64,000 bases of DNA from DAOUMF01 sp034408935 (GCA_034408935.1 DAOUMV010000021.1:62001-126000); one strand, 5' to 3'. Positions 49,904 to 60,100 are shown, counted from the first letter of the stretch. Notes: generated from the letters alone by a model not told the origin. Numbers and translations are program-made.

Positions 49904-50605
49904 ATGAAATGTGTCGTAGTCATTGGCACCTATAACGAGGCGGAGAACATTCCGGGCCTCCTGCCGGACATTCTCCAGCTAGGACCGGAGTATGAGGCGA
50001 TCGTCGTGGATGACAACTCGCCCGACGGGACGGGCCGCCTGGTCGACCAGACCGCCGCAGACGAACCGCGCGTTCATCTTGTCCAGCGGCCCGGGAGGAT
50101 GGGATACGGCAGCGCCTACTTGGAGGGGTTCAGGGCGGCGCTGGCCATGGGCGCCGACTACATAGTCCAGATGGACGCCGACTATTCCCACAATCCAAGC
50201 GACATCCCTCGCCTGGTCGAGGCTGCTCGGGATGCGGACGTTGCCATCGGCTCCCGCTACACGAGGGGAGGTTCGACCCAAGGCTGGCCCCTGCGGCGAA
50301 GGTTGATCAGTAGGACCGCCAACTTGACCGCGCGCCTGCTCCTGGCCCTGCCAATCCGCGATTGTACCGGTGGATTCAAATGCTTCCGGCGTTCCACGCT
50401 GGAGTCCGTGAATTTCGAAGACATCCGCTCCAAAGGGTTCGCTTCCCTGTACGAGGTGAACTATGTCTGCCATCGGTCTGGCAAGGCGTTCCATGAGGTG
50501 CCCATCAAGTTCGTCGAGCGGCGAGCAGGCGCGTCGAAGCTGTCGTGGAAGGTGATTGCGGAGGCACTGGTAGTCCTGTTGCGCTTGCGGCTCAAGGGCG
50601 GGTAG
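49904..50605 (+). CDS. Polyprenol-phosphate mannose synthase (DPM1-like)
   Basis: A 233-residue GT2 enzyme: IGTYNEAENI, VVDDNSPDGTG, the metal-binding QMDADYSHNP, and GSRYTRGG plus CTGGFKCFRR. It makes the lipid-linked mannose used by the PMT and GT-C enzymes around it. It is the soluble DPM1 form, with no C-terminal GtrA domain; two separate GtrA proteins follow at 52560 and 53145. Confidence 0.9.
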   Translation: MKCVVVIGTYNEAENIPGLLPDILQLGPEYEAIVVDDNSPDGTGRLVDQTAADEPRVHLVQRPGRMGYGSAYLEGFRAALAMGADYIVQMDADYSHNPSDIPRLVEAARDADVAIGSRYTRGGSTQGWPLRRRLISRTANLTARLLLALPIRDCTGGFKCFRRSTLESVNFEDIRSKGFASLYEVNYVCHRSGKAFHEVPIKFVERRAGASKLSWKVIAEALVVLLRLRLKGG

Positions 50606-50685
50606 GGTTACTGAAAGAGCGGGCGTTGGGCCCGCGAAAACAGCCCCGCTGAGCCAATCGAAGAGGGAAGGACCGTCCACAAGAA

Positions 50686-51660
50686 GTGCCAGCACGCGTG
50701 CTCATAACAGGGGTTACGGGGTTCGTAGGCAGCCACCTGGCTGAGTACTGCTTGGACAAGGGTTGCCTCGTCTTCGGGACGGGGTGTCGGCGCTTCCCTC
50801 TCACTAACATCGAAGGACTGCTCTCCGACCGGCGGTTCAAGTTCGTAGAGATGGAGCTGGAGGACCCTGGCTCCATCGAGTCCGCCGTCAAGACCGCGCG
50901 GCCGGATCTGATATTCCATTTGGCGGCCCAGTCCTCCGTCCCTGCGTCCTTTGAGTCACCCTACTACACTGTCCAGGCGAACCTTTTGGGTACGCTGGCT
51001 TTGGTGGAGGCCTCGCGCCAGCTTTCCCGCGGTGGCTCACCCAGAATCCAGATCGCGGGCTCCTCTGAAGAGTACGGTCTGGTGAGGGAAGACGAGTGTC
51101 CCATCGGGGAAACGCAGGCTCTACGTCCCCTCTCTCCCTACGCGGTATCGAAGGTTGGCTGTGGCTTGCTGGGCCAGCAGTACGCCCGTGCCTATGGCAT
51201 GCACATCGTGGTAACTCGCGCCTTCAACCACGAGGGCGCCCGCCGCGGCAAGGGGTTCGTGACCTCTAACTTCGCCCGACAGGCCGTGCTGGTCGCCGCT
51301 GGCAGGGTTTCTGAGTTGCGGGTTGGGAACCTGGATGCTGTGCGGGATTTCAGCCACGTGAAGGATGTCGTTCGGGGGTATTGGCTGGCGCTGGAAAAGG
51401 GCGAGCCCGGCGATGTCTATAACATCTGCAGCGGCAAAGGGGTGGTTATCCGTGAGCTCATCGACATGCTGTCGCGCATCGTGGGCAAGGAGCTGCCATA
51501 CTCCCTCGACCCCGATCGTCTGCGCCCGTCTGACGTGCCATATCTTGTCGGTGATTGCTCCAAGTTCCGAAAGACGACCGGTTGGCGGCCGGAGCTGACT
51601 CTAGAAGACGCCATGACGGATCTGGTGGCCTATTGGCGGGAGCAGCTTGGCGTATCCTAG
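50686..51660 (+). CDS. GDP-mannose 4,6-dehydratase/epimerase-like SDR
   Basis: A 324-residue extended SDR: GVTGFVGSHLAEY (NAD(P) site), SSEEYG with the catalytic Ser-Glu, YAVSK (YxxxK) and HEGARRGKGFVTSNFARQ, a GDP-mannose dehydratase/RMD-type block. It would feed deoxy-mannose sugars to the glycans. GTG start; no strong ribosome site. It lies 80 bases behind the mannose synthase gene. Confidence 0.82.
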   Translation: MPARVLITGVTGFVGSHLAEYCLDKGCLVFGTGCRRFPLTNIEGLLSDRRFKFVEMELEDPGSIESAVKTARPDLIFHLAAQSSVPASFESPYYTVQANLLGTLALVEASRQLSRGGSPRIQIAGSSEEYGLVREDECPIGETQALRPLSPYAVSKVGCGLLGQQYARAYGMHIVVTRAFNHEGARRGKGFVTSNFARQAVLVAAGRVSELRVGNLDAVRDFSHVKDVVRGYWLALEKGEPGDVYNICSGKGVVIRELIDMLSRIVGKELPYSLDPDRLRPSDVPYLVGDCSKFRKTTGWRPELTLEDAMTDLVAYWREQLGVS

Positions 51661-51675
51661 GCCGTCCCCGGCATG

Positions 51676-52500
51676 CTACTGTTTCGTGGCGACGACAAAC
51701 AGATTACATGCGCCTTCCGCGGCATCTTCAACGACGTACTTTGTCAGCCGCCGCTCCCAGAACCGTACCAGCCATTCGGGCCGTCGAGCCATTCTGTTGC
51801 CCAGCAGGAGGCGCGATATTTGGGAGGGCACAGCGAAGGGCAACGTCAGATCGAAGGCTCTGAGGGCACGGCGGTTTATCGTCATCCGGCGTTCTTCCAC
51901 ACGGAAGCCCGCCTTCTTCAGCAGGCGAAGCCACTCCTCCTCGCTAAACAGGCTGACGTGATGAACGGCGCGGTTGAAGAGCCATGCGTAGAACCGCGCC
52001 AGGGGGGAGAGCCCCACTCGCCTGAGAACCCGGCTATAGAACAAGGACTCGCTCAACTGCTGTGTGGGGGCGGTGAAGACGAACCGACCGCCGCTCTCTA
52101 GAACGCGATGCGCTTCAGCGATTGCCTCGTGAGTGCGAGGGATGTGCTCCAGCACGCTTACGCTCAAGACAGTGGCAAAGCTCCCACTTGCGAAAGGAAG
52201 CTGACAGGCATCGCCCAGCACCAGCGACTCGTAGCGTTGTCCCTGCTGCGCGCGCCTTAGATCGGGCTGACGAATATCCAGGCCGACGTCCGGGACATCG
52301 TTGAAGAACACGCCGGTGAACTCTCCGAAGCCGCTCCCCAAGTCTAGGATCGGACGCGGGAGCTCCACCGTGGCGAGATGCTTTGCTTCTATCGCTCGCC
52401 ATACCGCCAGAGCGGCCGGCGTTATGCGCAGGAACCTTCGTAGGTACTCCCTACCGGTAAGATCAGGCTCACCGGCCACGGCTCGGGCATTTCGGCCCAT
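51676..52500 (-). CDS. Class I SAM methyltransferase
   Basis: A 274-residue Methyltransf_11-type enzyme: LDLGSGFGEFTGVFF (motif I), VGLDIRQ, LPFASGSFATVLSVSVLEHI and VLESGGRFVFTAP. ATG 52500 (MGRNARAV) is preferred over a frame extending to 52755 across non-coding-like sequence. Convergent with the epimerase gene; may methylate a sugar or lipid-sugar. Confidence 0.8.
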   Translation of the reverse strand: MGRNARAVAGEPDLTGREYLRRFLRITPAALAVWRAIEAKHLATVELPRPILDLGSGFGEFTGVFFNDVPDVGLDIRQPDLRRAQQGQRYESLVLGDACQLPFASGSFATVLSVSVLEHIPRTHEAIAEAHRVLESGGRFVFTAPTQQLSESLFYSRVLRRVGLSPLARFYAWLFNRAVHHVSLFSEEEWLRLLKKAGFRVEERRMTINRRALRAFDLTLPFAVPSQISRLLLGNRMARRPEWLVRFWERRLTKYVVEDAAEGACNLFVVATKQ

Positions 52501-52559
52501 GTTTGTGCCAGCAACTGAGGTGTCAGAGGAGGGTGGATGCTGGTGCACTCTTCTGGCCC

Positions 52560-53087
52560 TCACCCTTCCCGGCGCCTTCGCCAGATGACGCCGCTCTCCC
52601 AGAGCCAGTTCCATGTGAAGGCCGCCGCTACCCCAATGGGGGTAGCGATGTAGTGGGGCAAGCCCGCCTCCGGCGTCAGAACGTTCACTGTTACGGTCAG
52701 GATGCCCAGGGTCGAAACGAGCGATTTGGCCTGATACTGCAGGAACCTCACCCATTTCGGCGTCTCAGAGGTTGGCCAGTCTGTGAAGACCCACAGGTCG
52801 CGAGCGAAGAAGCCTCCCGTTATGGATACCTCGGCCGCCATGATGGTTCCTATGAGCAATCGGAGGTCGCTGTGGGTGAACAGACCCAGGTGCACGCTGG
52901 TGTGCTTGTCTGGCATGAAGGGAAGAGACGAATCGTACGCCACGAACAGGGTGCCCGTGTACAGGAGGTAGCCAAGAAGACCCACGAGTGCGAACTTCAA
53001 CAGCGTCTTGTGGGCTCGGGCTTGCCCCACGACCAAGGCCCAAACGGCGGTTAGGCCGACCGTTTGCGCCGCTTTGGCTACAGCCAT
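52560..53087 (-). CDS. GtrA-like flippase-type protein, copy 1
   Basis: A 175-residue protein with four helices and the GtrA pattern: LLKFALVGLLGYLLYTGTLF, FFARDLWVFTDW, and FTWNWLWESGVIWRRR at the end. GtrA proteins help flip polyprenol-phosphate sugars. GGAGG lies 8 bases from ATG 53087. It carries an extended outer loop (SLPFMPDKHTSVHLGLFTHSD). Confidence 0.83.
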   Translation of the reverse strand: MAVAKAAQTVGLTAVWALVVGQARAHKTLLKFALVGLLGYLLYTGTLFVAYDSSLPFMPDKHTSVHLGLFTHSDLRLLIGTIMAAEVSITGGFFARDLWVFTDWPTSETPKWVRFLQYQAKSLVSTLGILTVTVNVLTPEAGLPHYIATPIGVAAAFTWNWLWESGVIWRRRREG

Positions 53088-53144
53088 CTGTCTGTCCTCC
53101 ATTGATGTGTCCGGAAGCATCTGGCCGCTGGCACCACTGGGAGG

Positions 53145-53681
53145 CTAGGAGGCGCCTGACCCTTCTGCCTGGGGCCAGATGACCAAGGTGTTCCATGTCC
53201 AGTTCCACGTCATCCCCGCCGCTATCCCGATGGTGTTGGAGATGTAGGGGCTGATCCCGAACAGGGGGGTGAGCGTGTTGACGGTTACCACTACGATGAT
53301 GGGGCTCACGGCGGAGGTCAGATTGAACTTAAGGAAGCGCAGGGGGGCCCAACCTTTGTGTGCTCGGTCTCGAAAGGTCCAGCGCTCGTGCGAGTTGAAC
53401 TGAAAGAAGATGGCCACCTCCACCGCCAGTATGGAAGAGATCAGGAGACGTATGTCGGGGTGGTTGAACAGCCCGAGGCTCGCCTCCGTGTCCTTGGCGG
53501 GCAGGAACCAGAACACCGGCGAGTCGTAGAGCAGGAACAGGGCGAACTGATTGATCAGATAGGCGATCCCGCCTACGATGAGGAACTTGGTCAAGGTAGT
53601 CGGCAGAGGCAGACGGCGGATGGCGGCTACCACCCGTTTCGAAAGGCCTTGATCTCGCTGGCTAGCGAACTCCGATGGCAT
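53145..53681 (-). CDS. GtrA-like flippase-type protein, copy 2
   Basis: A 178-residue paralogue of its neighbour: TLTKFLIVGGIAYLINQFALF, FFQFNSHERWTFRDR and MTWNWTWNTLVIW. It shares the long outer loop ending GLFNHPDIRLL. Start taken as ATG 53681: a TTGGTA-N18-TATAAT promoter lies so close that an upstream ATG at 53711 would precede the transcription start. Its separate promoter suggests it leads the pair. Confidence 0.83.
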   Translation of the reverse strand: MPSEFASQRDQGLSKRVVAAIRRLPLPTTLTKFLIVGGIAYLINQFALFLLYDSPVFWFLPAKDTEASLGLFNHPDIRLLISSILAVEVAIFFQFNSHERWTFRDRAHKGWAPLRFLKFNLTSAVSPIIVVVTVNTLTPLFGISPYISNTIGIAAGMTWNWTWNTLVIWPQAEGSGAS

Positions 53682-53709
53682 AGCTGTACTCTTGGGATAG
53701 AGTGCCGAC

Positions 53710-53739
53710 ATTATACTATGGGTATCTGCCCCTTACCAA
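53710..53739 (-). promoter_or_regulatory. Promoter of the GtrA pair
   Basis: Minus strand TTGGTA (53739-53734), 18 bases, TATAAT (53715-53710). The predicted start near 53703 leaves a leader of about 22 bases to ATG 53681. Confidence 0.6.
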
Positions 53740-54096
53740 GGGCCGACTGGGGGTGGCGAGATACAGCGGGCGGCGGACAGCCGCGTTTCCACCGAATTCT
53801 TACTTTCCGTCAGACGCCGCCTAGCCTGTCATCAGAGCCGGATCGGCAGTCCGGAGCCGCAACAGCGGAGCGGTGACCCCTGTCCGTCCCGCTCAAGCAG
53901 GCAGCCCCTAACGATACTGGGGATCAGGCCCGACCCGGACATGCCCTCCACCCGGCCGCAAACGGCTCGCACCCGCTCCCCCAGCTCACCGACATTGGGC
54001 CGGGGCTCGTCTCCGGGGCAAGGTCGAAAGTCTCTAGATGGCGGTGGAGCACGCCATGGGACTTGGTGTCGCCGCCTCCTCGACCGCAGGGACCGG
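53740..54096. other. Intergenic region, no gene recognised
   Basis: Between the GtrA promoter and the PIN gene. The 15-mer CGATACTGGGGATCA (53912-53926) recurs exactly at 57177-57191. A short open stretch on the minus strand (SHGVLHRHLETFDLAPETSP) may be a gene relic but has no start or family. Confidence 0.35.
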
Positions 54097-54510
54097 TTAG
54101 GGCGGTAGGCACTTCAGGAGCTCGGTCGGGGTGACGAACTCGGTTCCCCCGTAGCCCCTGTAGCGCAGCAACTCCCGGTCAGCGCTGACCAGGTACGTGG
54201 CCTGGCCTTCCACAGCAGCCTCCACGAGCCTCCGGTCGCCTTTGTCCTTGAGAGGCAGGCCGCTGATGCGAGCTCCCCGCACCCGGATCGACCGCATTTC
54301 CAGGTGCTGGAGGAGCGCGTCCACACTCTCTTTCGGAACCATGCGCCTCAGCCACCGGGAATCGAGAAGGAGTCGCGCTTCGCGGAGCGTGGCTTCAGAT
54401 GAGACGACCTCGAAGCGTCCATCCAGCCAGGCGCGGACGATTTGTGCTGCAGCCCCCCGCGCCTTCGTGAGGGATGCGATGAGTACGTTAGTGTCGATTG
54501 CGATTCTCAC
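54097..54510 (-). CDS. PIN-domain ribonuclease, orphan VapC-like toxin
   Basis: A 137-residue PIN protein: AIDTNVLIAS (Asp6), a middle acidic site and DKGDRRLVEAA with later VSADRELL supply the acids of the metal site. It resembles the COG1569 class of putative PIN toxins. GTG 54510 fits best. No antitoxin-sized gene lies upstream; only 92 bases separate it from the radical SAM gene. Confidence 0.75.
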   Translation of the reverse strand: MRIAIDTNVLIASLTKARGAAAQIVRAWLDGRFEVVSSEATLREARLLLDSRWLRRMVPKESVDALLQHLEMRSIRVRGARISGLPLKDKGDRRLVEAAVEGQATYLVSADRELLRYRGYGGTEFVTPTELLKCLPP

Positions 54511-54602
54511 GCTGTCAGATCGCGGCACTCTGCCCCGGAGTATACAGGAAGGTCGTGTCCGGTCGGATCAGATACGCATCAGATTCGGGGGCACGCAGCT
54601 CC

Positions 54603-55544
54603 TCAAAGCTGGGAGCCGATGACGGGGCCAGCGCCTTCGTTCGCCAGGTGGGCCTGTCGGCGCTCCAGAGCGCTGTCGATGGTGGACAGCACCTCTTCCT
54701 TCTCCTCTGGGAACTTGTAGCCCTCCCAGTCCATTCGCAGGAAGGGGGGATTGGAGAAATGGTCGAAGCAAAGGCGACCGGTGATCTCCAGGTGTTCCAC
54801 CAGGGCCCGTATCTCGCGCGTGACGTCCGGCAGCGACATCGCCTGGAACCCCCCCGCCTCGTACTCCTCGTAGAGCGGCGTGCCGGGAGCCAGGATGAGG
54901 GATCTGACCCTCGTGTAGTGCGGATCGACGGCGTTGAGGACGCGGGCGGTGCCCTCCACGTGCTGCTGTGAGTCCTCCCGGCCGCCCAGGCCTGGCATCA
55001 CGTACTCGGAGAGCTCGAAGCCGGCCTCCTTAACCCTGAGCCCGGCGGCGATCATCTGTTCAGAGCTGGCGCCCTTCTTCACCCGCTCCAGGATGCCGTC
55101 GTCGCCGCTCTCCAGCCCTAGGTGGAGGCGGTTCAGTCCCGCCTTCCGCAGCTCCCGCAGCTCGTCCAGGTCCTTGGCCAGCACGGTCTTCGCCCGGCCG
55201 TACGATGTCACCCGTTCGAGGGAGGGGAATGCTTCGAGCAGGTGGGACACGATCTGCATCAGGTCAGAGGTCTTGATGATGATGGCGTTGGAGTCAGCCA
55301 GAAAGGCGGTAGTCGGCGCCACGACGTAGCCCTGGCGGCGCATCTCGTCACACTCGATCCGTAGCTCATCGATGTCGCCCTTTACCTCCTCCACCGACCG
55401 CATCAGCGTCTTTCGCGGCACGTTCTTGTAGGCCGAGCAGAAGGTGCAGTAGTTCCAGGGACAGCCGCGCATGACCCTGATGAGCAGGGAGCGAGCCTCG
55501 CTCGGTGGCCTCATAGGGGGGAGTTCGTAGGGCACGACAATCAC
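54603..55544 (-). CDS. Radical SAM protein with CX4CX2C cluster motif
   Basis: A 313-residue radical SAM enzyme. The cluster motif is RGCPWNYCTFC, spacing CX4CX2C rather than the canonical CX3CX2C; the GCPWNxCTFC form is known in one subgroup. LGLESGDDGIL and YVMPGLGGREDS follow as SAM-contact motifs. The substrate is unknown. The GTG start lies 22 bases from the predicted transcription start, within a symmetrical control region. Confidence 0.83.
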   Translation of the reverse strand: MIVVPYELPPMRPPSEARSLLIRVMRGCPWNYCTFCSAYKNVPRKTLMRSVEEVKGDIDELRIECDEMRRQGYVVAPTTAFLADSNAIIIKTSDLMQIVSHLLEAFPSLERVTSYGRAKTVLAKDLDELRELRKAGLNRLHLGLESGDDGILERVKKGASSEQMIAAGLRVKEAGFELSEYVMPGLGGREDSQQHVEGTARVLNAVDPHYTRVRSLILAPGTPLYEEYEAGGFQAMSLPDVTREIRALVEHLEITGRLCFDHFSNPPFLRMDWEGYKFPEEKEEVLSTIDSALERRQAHLANEGAGPVIGSQL

Positions 55545-55595
55545 TCAGCAGCGTACTTTGGCCGTCGCTAACATTCTACAGTGATTCGCTGCTGA
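55545..55595 (-). promoter_or_regulatory. Inverted repeat bracketing the radical SAM promoter
   Basis: TCAGCAGCG (55545-55553) and CGCTGCTGA (55587-55595) enclose a TAGAAT -10 box (minus strand, 55578-55573). The left arm touches the start codon. A repressor holding both arms would block the promoter; a stem in the mRNA is the other reading. Confidence 0.5.
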
Positions 55596-55734
55596 GCTTC
55601 AGCGAGAGTGCCATGCCAGGTGAGCCCATAGTCGAGCCGAGTCCTCATGTAACGAACTGAGGCGCCCAGCGTCTCTAATGTCATAGAAAGACCTATCGGC
55701 CTGTATTGACTGGCGGAAAGAGGTGTCCTGGGCG

Positions 55735-55959
55735 ATGCTCTTGAAGATCTGCCCCACGTGCCTCGGCGACATCGCCGTGGAGGCGATCACCGAAGGGGCG
55801 GACGGCCTCTGCCTCATGTGCGGCTGTCGCTTGCCCGCGGAAGCGCGTCCACCAGGGCTGGATCGGGATCAGAGTCCCGGCTCGATCGCAACAGCGCAGC
55901 GGGACTGGCCATACGCCAGCCGCCAGCTTCGCCCTAACCGCTTGGTGAGGGCAACCTGA
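55735..55959 (+). CDS. Possible 74-residue zinc-ribbon protein
   Basis: CPTC and CLMCGC, about 20 residues apart, give a zinc-ribbon pattern near the N-terminus; the C-terminal half is Arg/Pro-rich and may not be well folded. There is no strong ribosome site. The gap 55596-56120 otherwise holds no gene. It may be real or chance. Confidence 0.4.
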   Translation: MLLKICPTCLGDIAVEAITEGADGLCLMCGCRLPAEARPPGLDRDQSPGSIATAQRDWPYASRQLRPNRLVRAT

Positions 55960-56120
55960 GGAAGACGCACTCCTAGCGCTGCGAGGCGCTGCCCATCTGC
56001 GCTCGCCGAAACACTGACACGGACAGTGTGGCCGTGAGCATTGGCCCCGATACCTGTGTGACAGGACTGCCCTCAGCACGACACCGGGCGCCTCCAGTCG
56101 TGGCGAGCGTCGAGGGTCCG

Positions 56121-56149
56121 TTGACACCTGCCTCGCCCAGGCGGACAAT
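56121..56149 (+). promoter_or_regulatory. Promoter of the SGNH-like lipoprotein gene
   Basis: TTGACA (56121-56126), 17 bases, GACAAT (56144-56149). The leader to ATG 56187 is about 30 bases. A related TTGACACC..CGCCCCAGGCG sequence recurs at 60711. Confidence 0.6.
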
Positions 56150-56186
56150 CGCCGCGAGGCTGGCCGGAAGGCAACAAGAAGGCACG

Positions 56187-57059
56187 ATGAGGATTCTTCT
56201 CGTTCTCGCCGTCACGATTCCGATGCTGCTAGCTTTCGGTGTTGCGTGCGGGGGAGACGAGGAACAAGCACGGGTCATGCCCAGCCCTGCGAGCGAGGGT
56301 GAAGGTGAGACGGAAGAAGGGGAAGGGTGGGACAGTGAAGGCGTGGCGGATGAAGAGGGGGAGGGAGCCAATGCCGACTTCGGCCGCGTGATCTTCCTAC
56401 ACCACTCCGTTGGTGAGAGCCTGATCGAGGAAGGTGACGTGCGCTCCGCCCTCACCGGCCTGGGCTACGAGTTCTACGATCACGGCTACAACGATGATGG
56501 CCTGGTCCTGGCCGACGGCACTTGGACCGGTGACAACTTTGATGTCCCGGATGACAACACGGACCCTGACGGGTTCGCTGACATCTTTGCCCAGCCGTTG
56601 CATGACCCGCCGGACAACACCTTCAGCCACCTGATGCAGTACGACGTCATCGCGTTCAAGTCCTGCTACCCCGTCAGCGAAATCCAGAGCGACGAGCAAC
56701 TGGACGAGTACAAGTCCTACTACCTTTCCATCCGCGACCGGATGGACGAGTACCCCGACAAGATCTTCATCGTTGTCACGCCGCCGCCGCAGGTACCGGC
56801 ATATTCCGACGCTGAGACCGCAGCAAGGGCTCGCGCCTTCGCCGACTGGCTGGGCTCGGATGAATACCTGAGCGGCCACCCGAATGTCTTCACCTTCGAC
56901 TTCTTCGACCTGCTGGCCGACTCTTCCACCAACACGCTACGGGACGACTACCAGGCCGATGAGGAAGATGCACACCCCAATCAACTGGCCAACCAGACCA
57001 TTGGCCCCCTCTTCGCGGACTTCATTGACCAGGCGATCAGCACCTACACTGCTCAGTGA
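56187..57059 (+). CDS. Lipoprotein with SGNH-hydrolase-like domain
   Basis: A 290-residue lipoprotein: lipobox FGVAC, an acidic Gly/Glu-rich linker (about 25-60), then a domain beginning VIFLHHSVGESLI and ending DAHPNQLANQ, where DxxH fits the C-terminal catalytic pair of SGNH hydrolases. The N-terminal Ser block is of the HHSxG type rather than GDS. May be a sugar or peptidoglycan esterase; function inferred. Confidence 0.72.
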   Translation: MRILLVLAVTIPMLLAFGVACGGDEEQARVMPSPASEGEGETEEGEGWDSEGVADEEGEGANADFGRVIFLHHSVGESLIEEGDVRSALTGLGYEFYDHGYNDDGLVLADGTWTGDNFDVPDDNTDPDGFADIFAQPLHDPPDNTFSHLMQYDVIAFKSCYPVSEIQSDEQLDEYKSYYLSIRDRMDEYPDKIFIVVTPPPQVPAYSDAETAARARAFADWLGSDEYLSGHPNVFTFDFFDLLADSSTNTLRDDYQADEEDAHPNQLANQTIGPLFADFIDQAISTYTAQ

Positions 57060-57111
57060 CAGGGGGTTCAGGCTTCAGGGTTCGCGACTTCGGGAGTCCG
57101 AGTAGTCGGCC

Positions 57112-57136
57112 GCGTTAGCACCATCCCGCCCCGGGC
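57112..57136. repeat. Direct repeat flanking the PAS-GGDEF-EAL gene, left copy
   Basis: GCGTTAGCACCATCCCGCCC then CGGGC; it matches 60708-60732 except for three bases. Confidence 0.55.
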
Positions 57137-57188
57137 CGCCGAGCATGATCGGGATTACGGGGGTGCGTCGCCGAGTCGATACTGGGGA

Positions 57189-60100
57189 TCACAACTCCCC
57201 CAGCGCTAGGGTGGCAACGGTCAGACGCTTGCCACGCTTAAGCAGCTTCTCCAGGTGCGCTGGCGGCAACGGCTTGCTGAACAGAAAGCCCTGCATCTCA
57301 TCGCATCCTCGTTTCTCGAGGAAGGCGAGCTGCTCTTCGGTCTCCACGCCTTCGGCGATGACGCTGAGCTTTAAGTCGTGGGCAATAGTGATAATGGTGG
57401 TCACGATGGCGGCATCGTCCGGATCGATGGTGATGTCACGTACGAAGGACTGGTCGATCTTGACCACATCGACGGGGAACCGCTTCAGATAGCTGAGGGC
57501 AGAATGGCCGACGCCAAAATCGTCTATAGCGACCCGCACCCCCATGTCTCTCAGGGAGCGCAGCACCGCGATCGTGTGGTCCACGTCTTGGATAGCGGTG
57601 CTCTCCGTGATCTCCACCTCCAGCGAACTGGGGTCCAGATCAGTCTCATTCAGCACCTGCATCACCGTTTGCACTAGATCTCGCCGCTGGAACTGATGCG
57701 AGGAGACGTTCACCGCTATACGCATGCCGGGAATGCCTGCCTCTTGCCACGCCTTGTTCTGTGCGCAGGCAGTCCGCAGCACCCACTCACCGAGCTCCAC
57801 GATCAAGCCAGTCTCCTCCGCCACGGGGATGAACTCGATTGGCGAGACCAGCCCGCGGTCAGGGTGATCCCAGCGCACCAAAGCTTCCACCCCCACGATC
57901 TGTCCGGTTCGTATGTCTACCTGCGGCTGGTAGTAGACGATGAACTCCTCACGCTCTAGCGCGTGGCGCAGATCGCTTTCCAGGACAACCCGCTCCGCGA
58001 TTTTCGCTTTCATGTCGGCCGAATAGATCTGGGAGTTATCTCTGCCTTCTTCCTTGGCTCGATACATTGCGATGTCGGCATTCCGCAGCAGGGTTTCGGC
58101 ATCGTCCCCGTCGGTTGGGAAGATGGTGATCCCGATGCTGGTAGTGATGTGGAATTCGTGGCCAGCAACTATCCGCACCCCCCGAAAGCTCTGGACAATC
58201 CTATCGGCGATAGAAGCGGCATGCTCTACGCCAGTGACCGCTGGCAATAGCAGAATGAACTCGTCCCCACCCGCACGAGCCACGGTGTCGCCCTCCCGCA
58301 CAAGCCCCTTCAGTTGGTTGCCAACGGTTTGCAACAGTCGATCACCCTGTTTGTGCCCGGCCGTGTCGTTAATCATCTTGAATCGATCCAGGTCGAGGAG
58401 CATCACGGCCACCATCTGCTTGCTGCGTTTCGCCTGAGCGATCGCCAGATTGAGACGATCTCTGAACAGAGCGCGGTTAGGCAGGTCGGTCAGGGCGTCG
58501 TGATACGCCAGATGTCTGACAGTTTCCTCTGCCTGCTTGTGCTCTGTGACGTCACGGAAGATACCCCTGGTGGCCACAGGCTTCCCGTCTTGGAATCGGG
58601 CAAAGGCGCTGCCCTCAACCCAGATGCTTCTGCCCTGCTTGGTTACGAACTCGGCCTCAACTCGATTAAGACTCTCCCCGGCCGTCACACGCTGAAACAT
58701 CGTTATGCAATGATCTCTGCTGTCGGGGTGAATGATGTCAAACATGTTGAGGCTGAGAGTTTCTTCCTCGCTATACCCGAGTGTCTCGCGCCAGGCGCGG
58801 TTCACATAGAGAAAGGACCCATCCATCGCCACGCTCTGGATGAGGTCACTCGTGTTCTCGAACAGATCGCGATATCGCTCCTCGCTCTCCCGCAGCGCCT
58901 CCTCCGCCCGCTTGCGCTCGGTGATGTCGAAGGCTGTTCCGAGCATGGCCGGCTTTCCCTCGAACTCAATGCTGGCCGCCGTGAAATCAAGCCAGCGCTC
59001 CTGGCCCTTCTTGGTCAGGATCTTGACTTCATATCGTGCAGGAACCTCTTCACCGTGCTGGCGCGTCAACCCCCGCTCTCTGATCAGCTCTCGATGATCA
59101 GGGTGAACTACGTCCCAGAAATCCATGGCTGCCCATTCTTCACGGGTGTAGCCGCACATGGCTTCAGCGGCAGGGTTCGCGTAGCTGATCTTGGTGCCGC
59201 GGTAGATGAATATGGCGGCGGTGGCTGTCTCAGCGAGCGTGCGGAACCTCTGCTCGCTCTCTCGCAACGCCTCCTCCGCCCGCTTGCGCTCGGTGATGTC
59301 CCGAGCCGCGACCACCCGGACGGGGCACCCTTCATACCTACCCTCCTTAGCGACGGCTTCCACATAGATAATCGTGCCGTCCTTTTTCACCATGGCCATG
59401 TCATACGTGGCCTGCACCCCGGAAGCGATTTTCTGCATGACGGAGTCGTGATGCTCCTCAGCCACTAGGTCGAGAACGGACATCCCTTTCATCTCCGACT
59501 CCGAGTATCCAAACATCTTGGCGAAAGCCGGGTTTACGTCCACGAAGACGCCCCGCTCATGGATAGCGATGCCATCGAAAGCGCTCTCGAAGAGAGACCG
59601 AAAACGCTCCTCGCTCTCTCGCAGCGCCTCCTCCGCCCGCTTGCGCTCGGTGATGTCTGTGACCAGCGATTCCGTCATCTGGTTGAAGGAGGCCCCCAAG
59701 CGGGCGAGCTCCCGCAGGCCTGTCGCCCGCGCCCGTGCCTTCAGGTTGCCGCCGGCCACGGCCAGGGCGGACGACTCCAGGGAGGAAAGCGGCTTCAGGA
59801 TGGATCGGGCTATGAGGGTCGATGCTGTCAGCCCAAGGAAAGCGCCCATGACCCCGGAGGTGGCGAGCAGCCAGAAGGCCAAGTCAGCCGTGTTATCCGC
59901 GCGGCTCCGGAGTGCCGCCGCCGCCTCACGCTCCGCCTCGCTCAGGTCCCCAAACTCAGCGTGGAGCTGATCCACTTGGAGCAGGCCTTCATCGAGAGCC
60001 GCTCTGGCTCCCTCCACGTCGCCGCTCTGCCGCAGCGTGATGACCTTCATCGCTGTCTGGGAGAGGAGAGGGACGGACCGGGTTATGAGCTCGTCCATTC

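Noticed and set aside
53912..57191. Exact 15-mer CGATACTGGGGATCA at 53912 and 57177.
   Set aside because: Only two copies seen, no symmetry, different contexts; may be chance or a weak dispersed repeat.
58314..59468. Long plus-strand open frame (384 codons) over the PAS region.
   Set aside because: Antisense shadow of the PAS-GGDEF-EAL gene; composition is the complement of the repeated PAS linkers.
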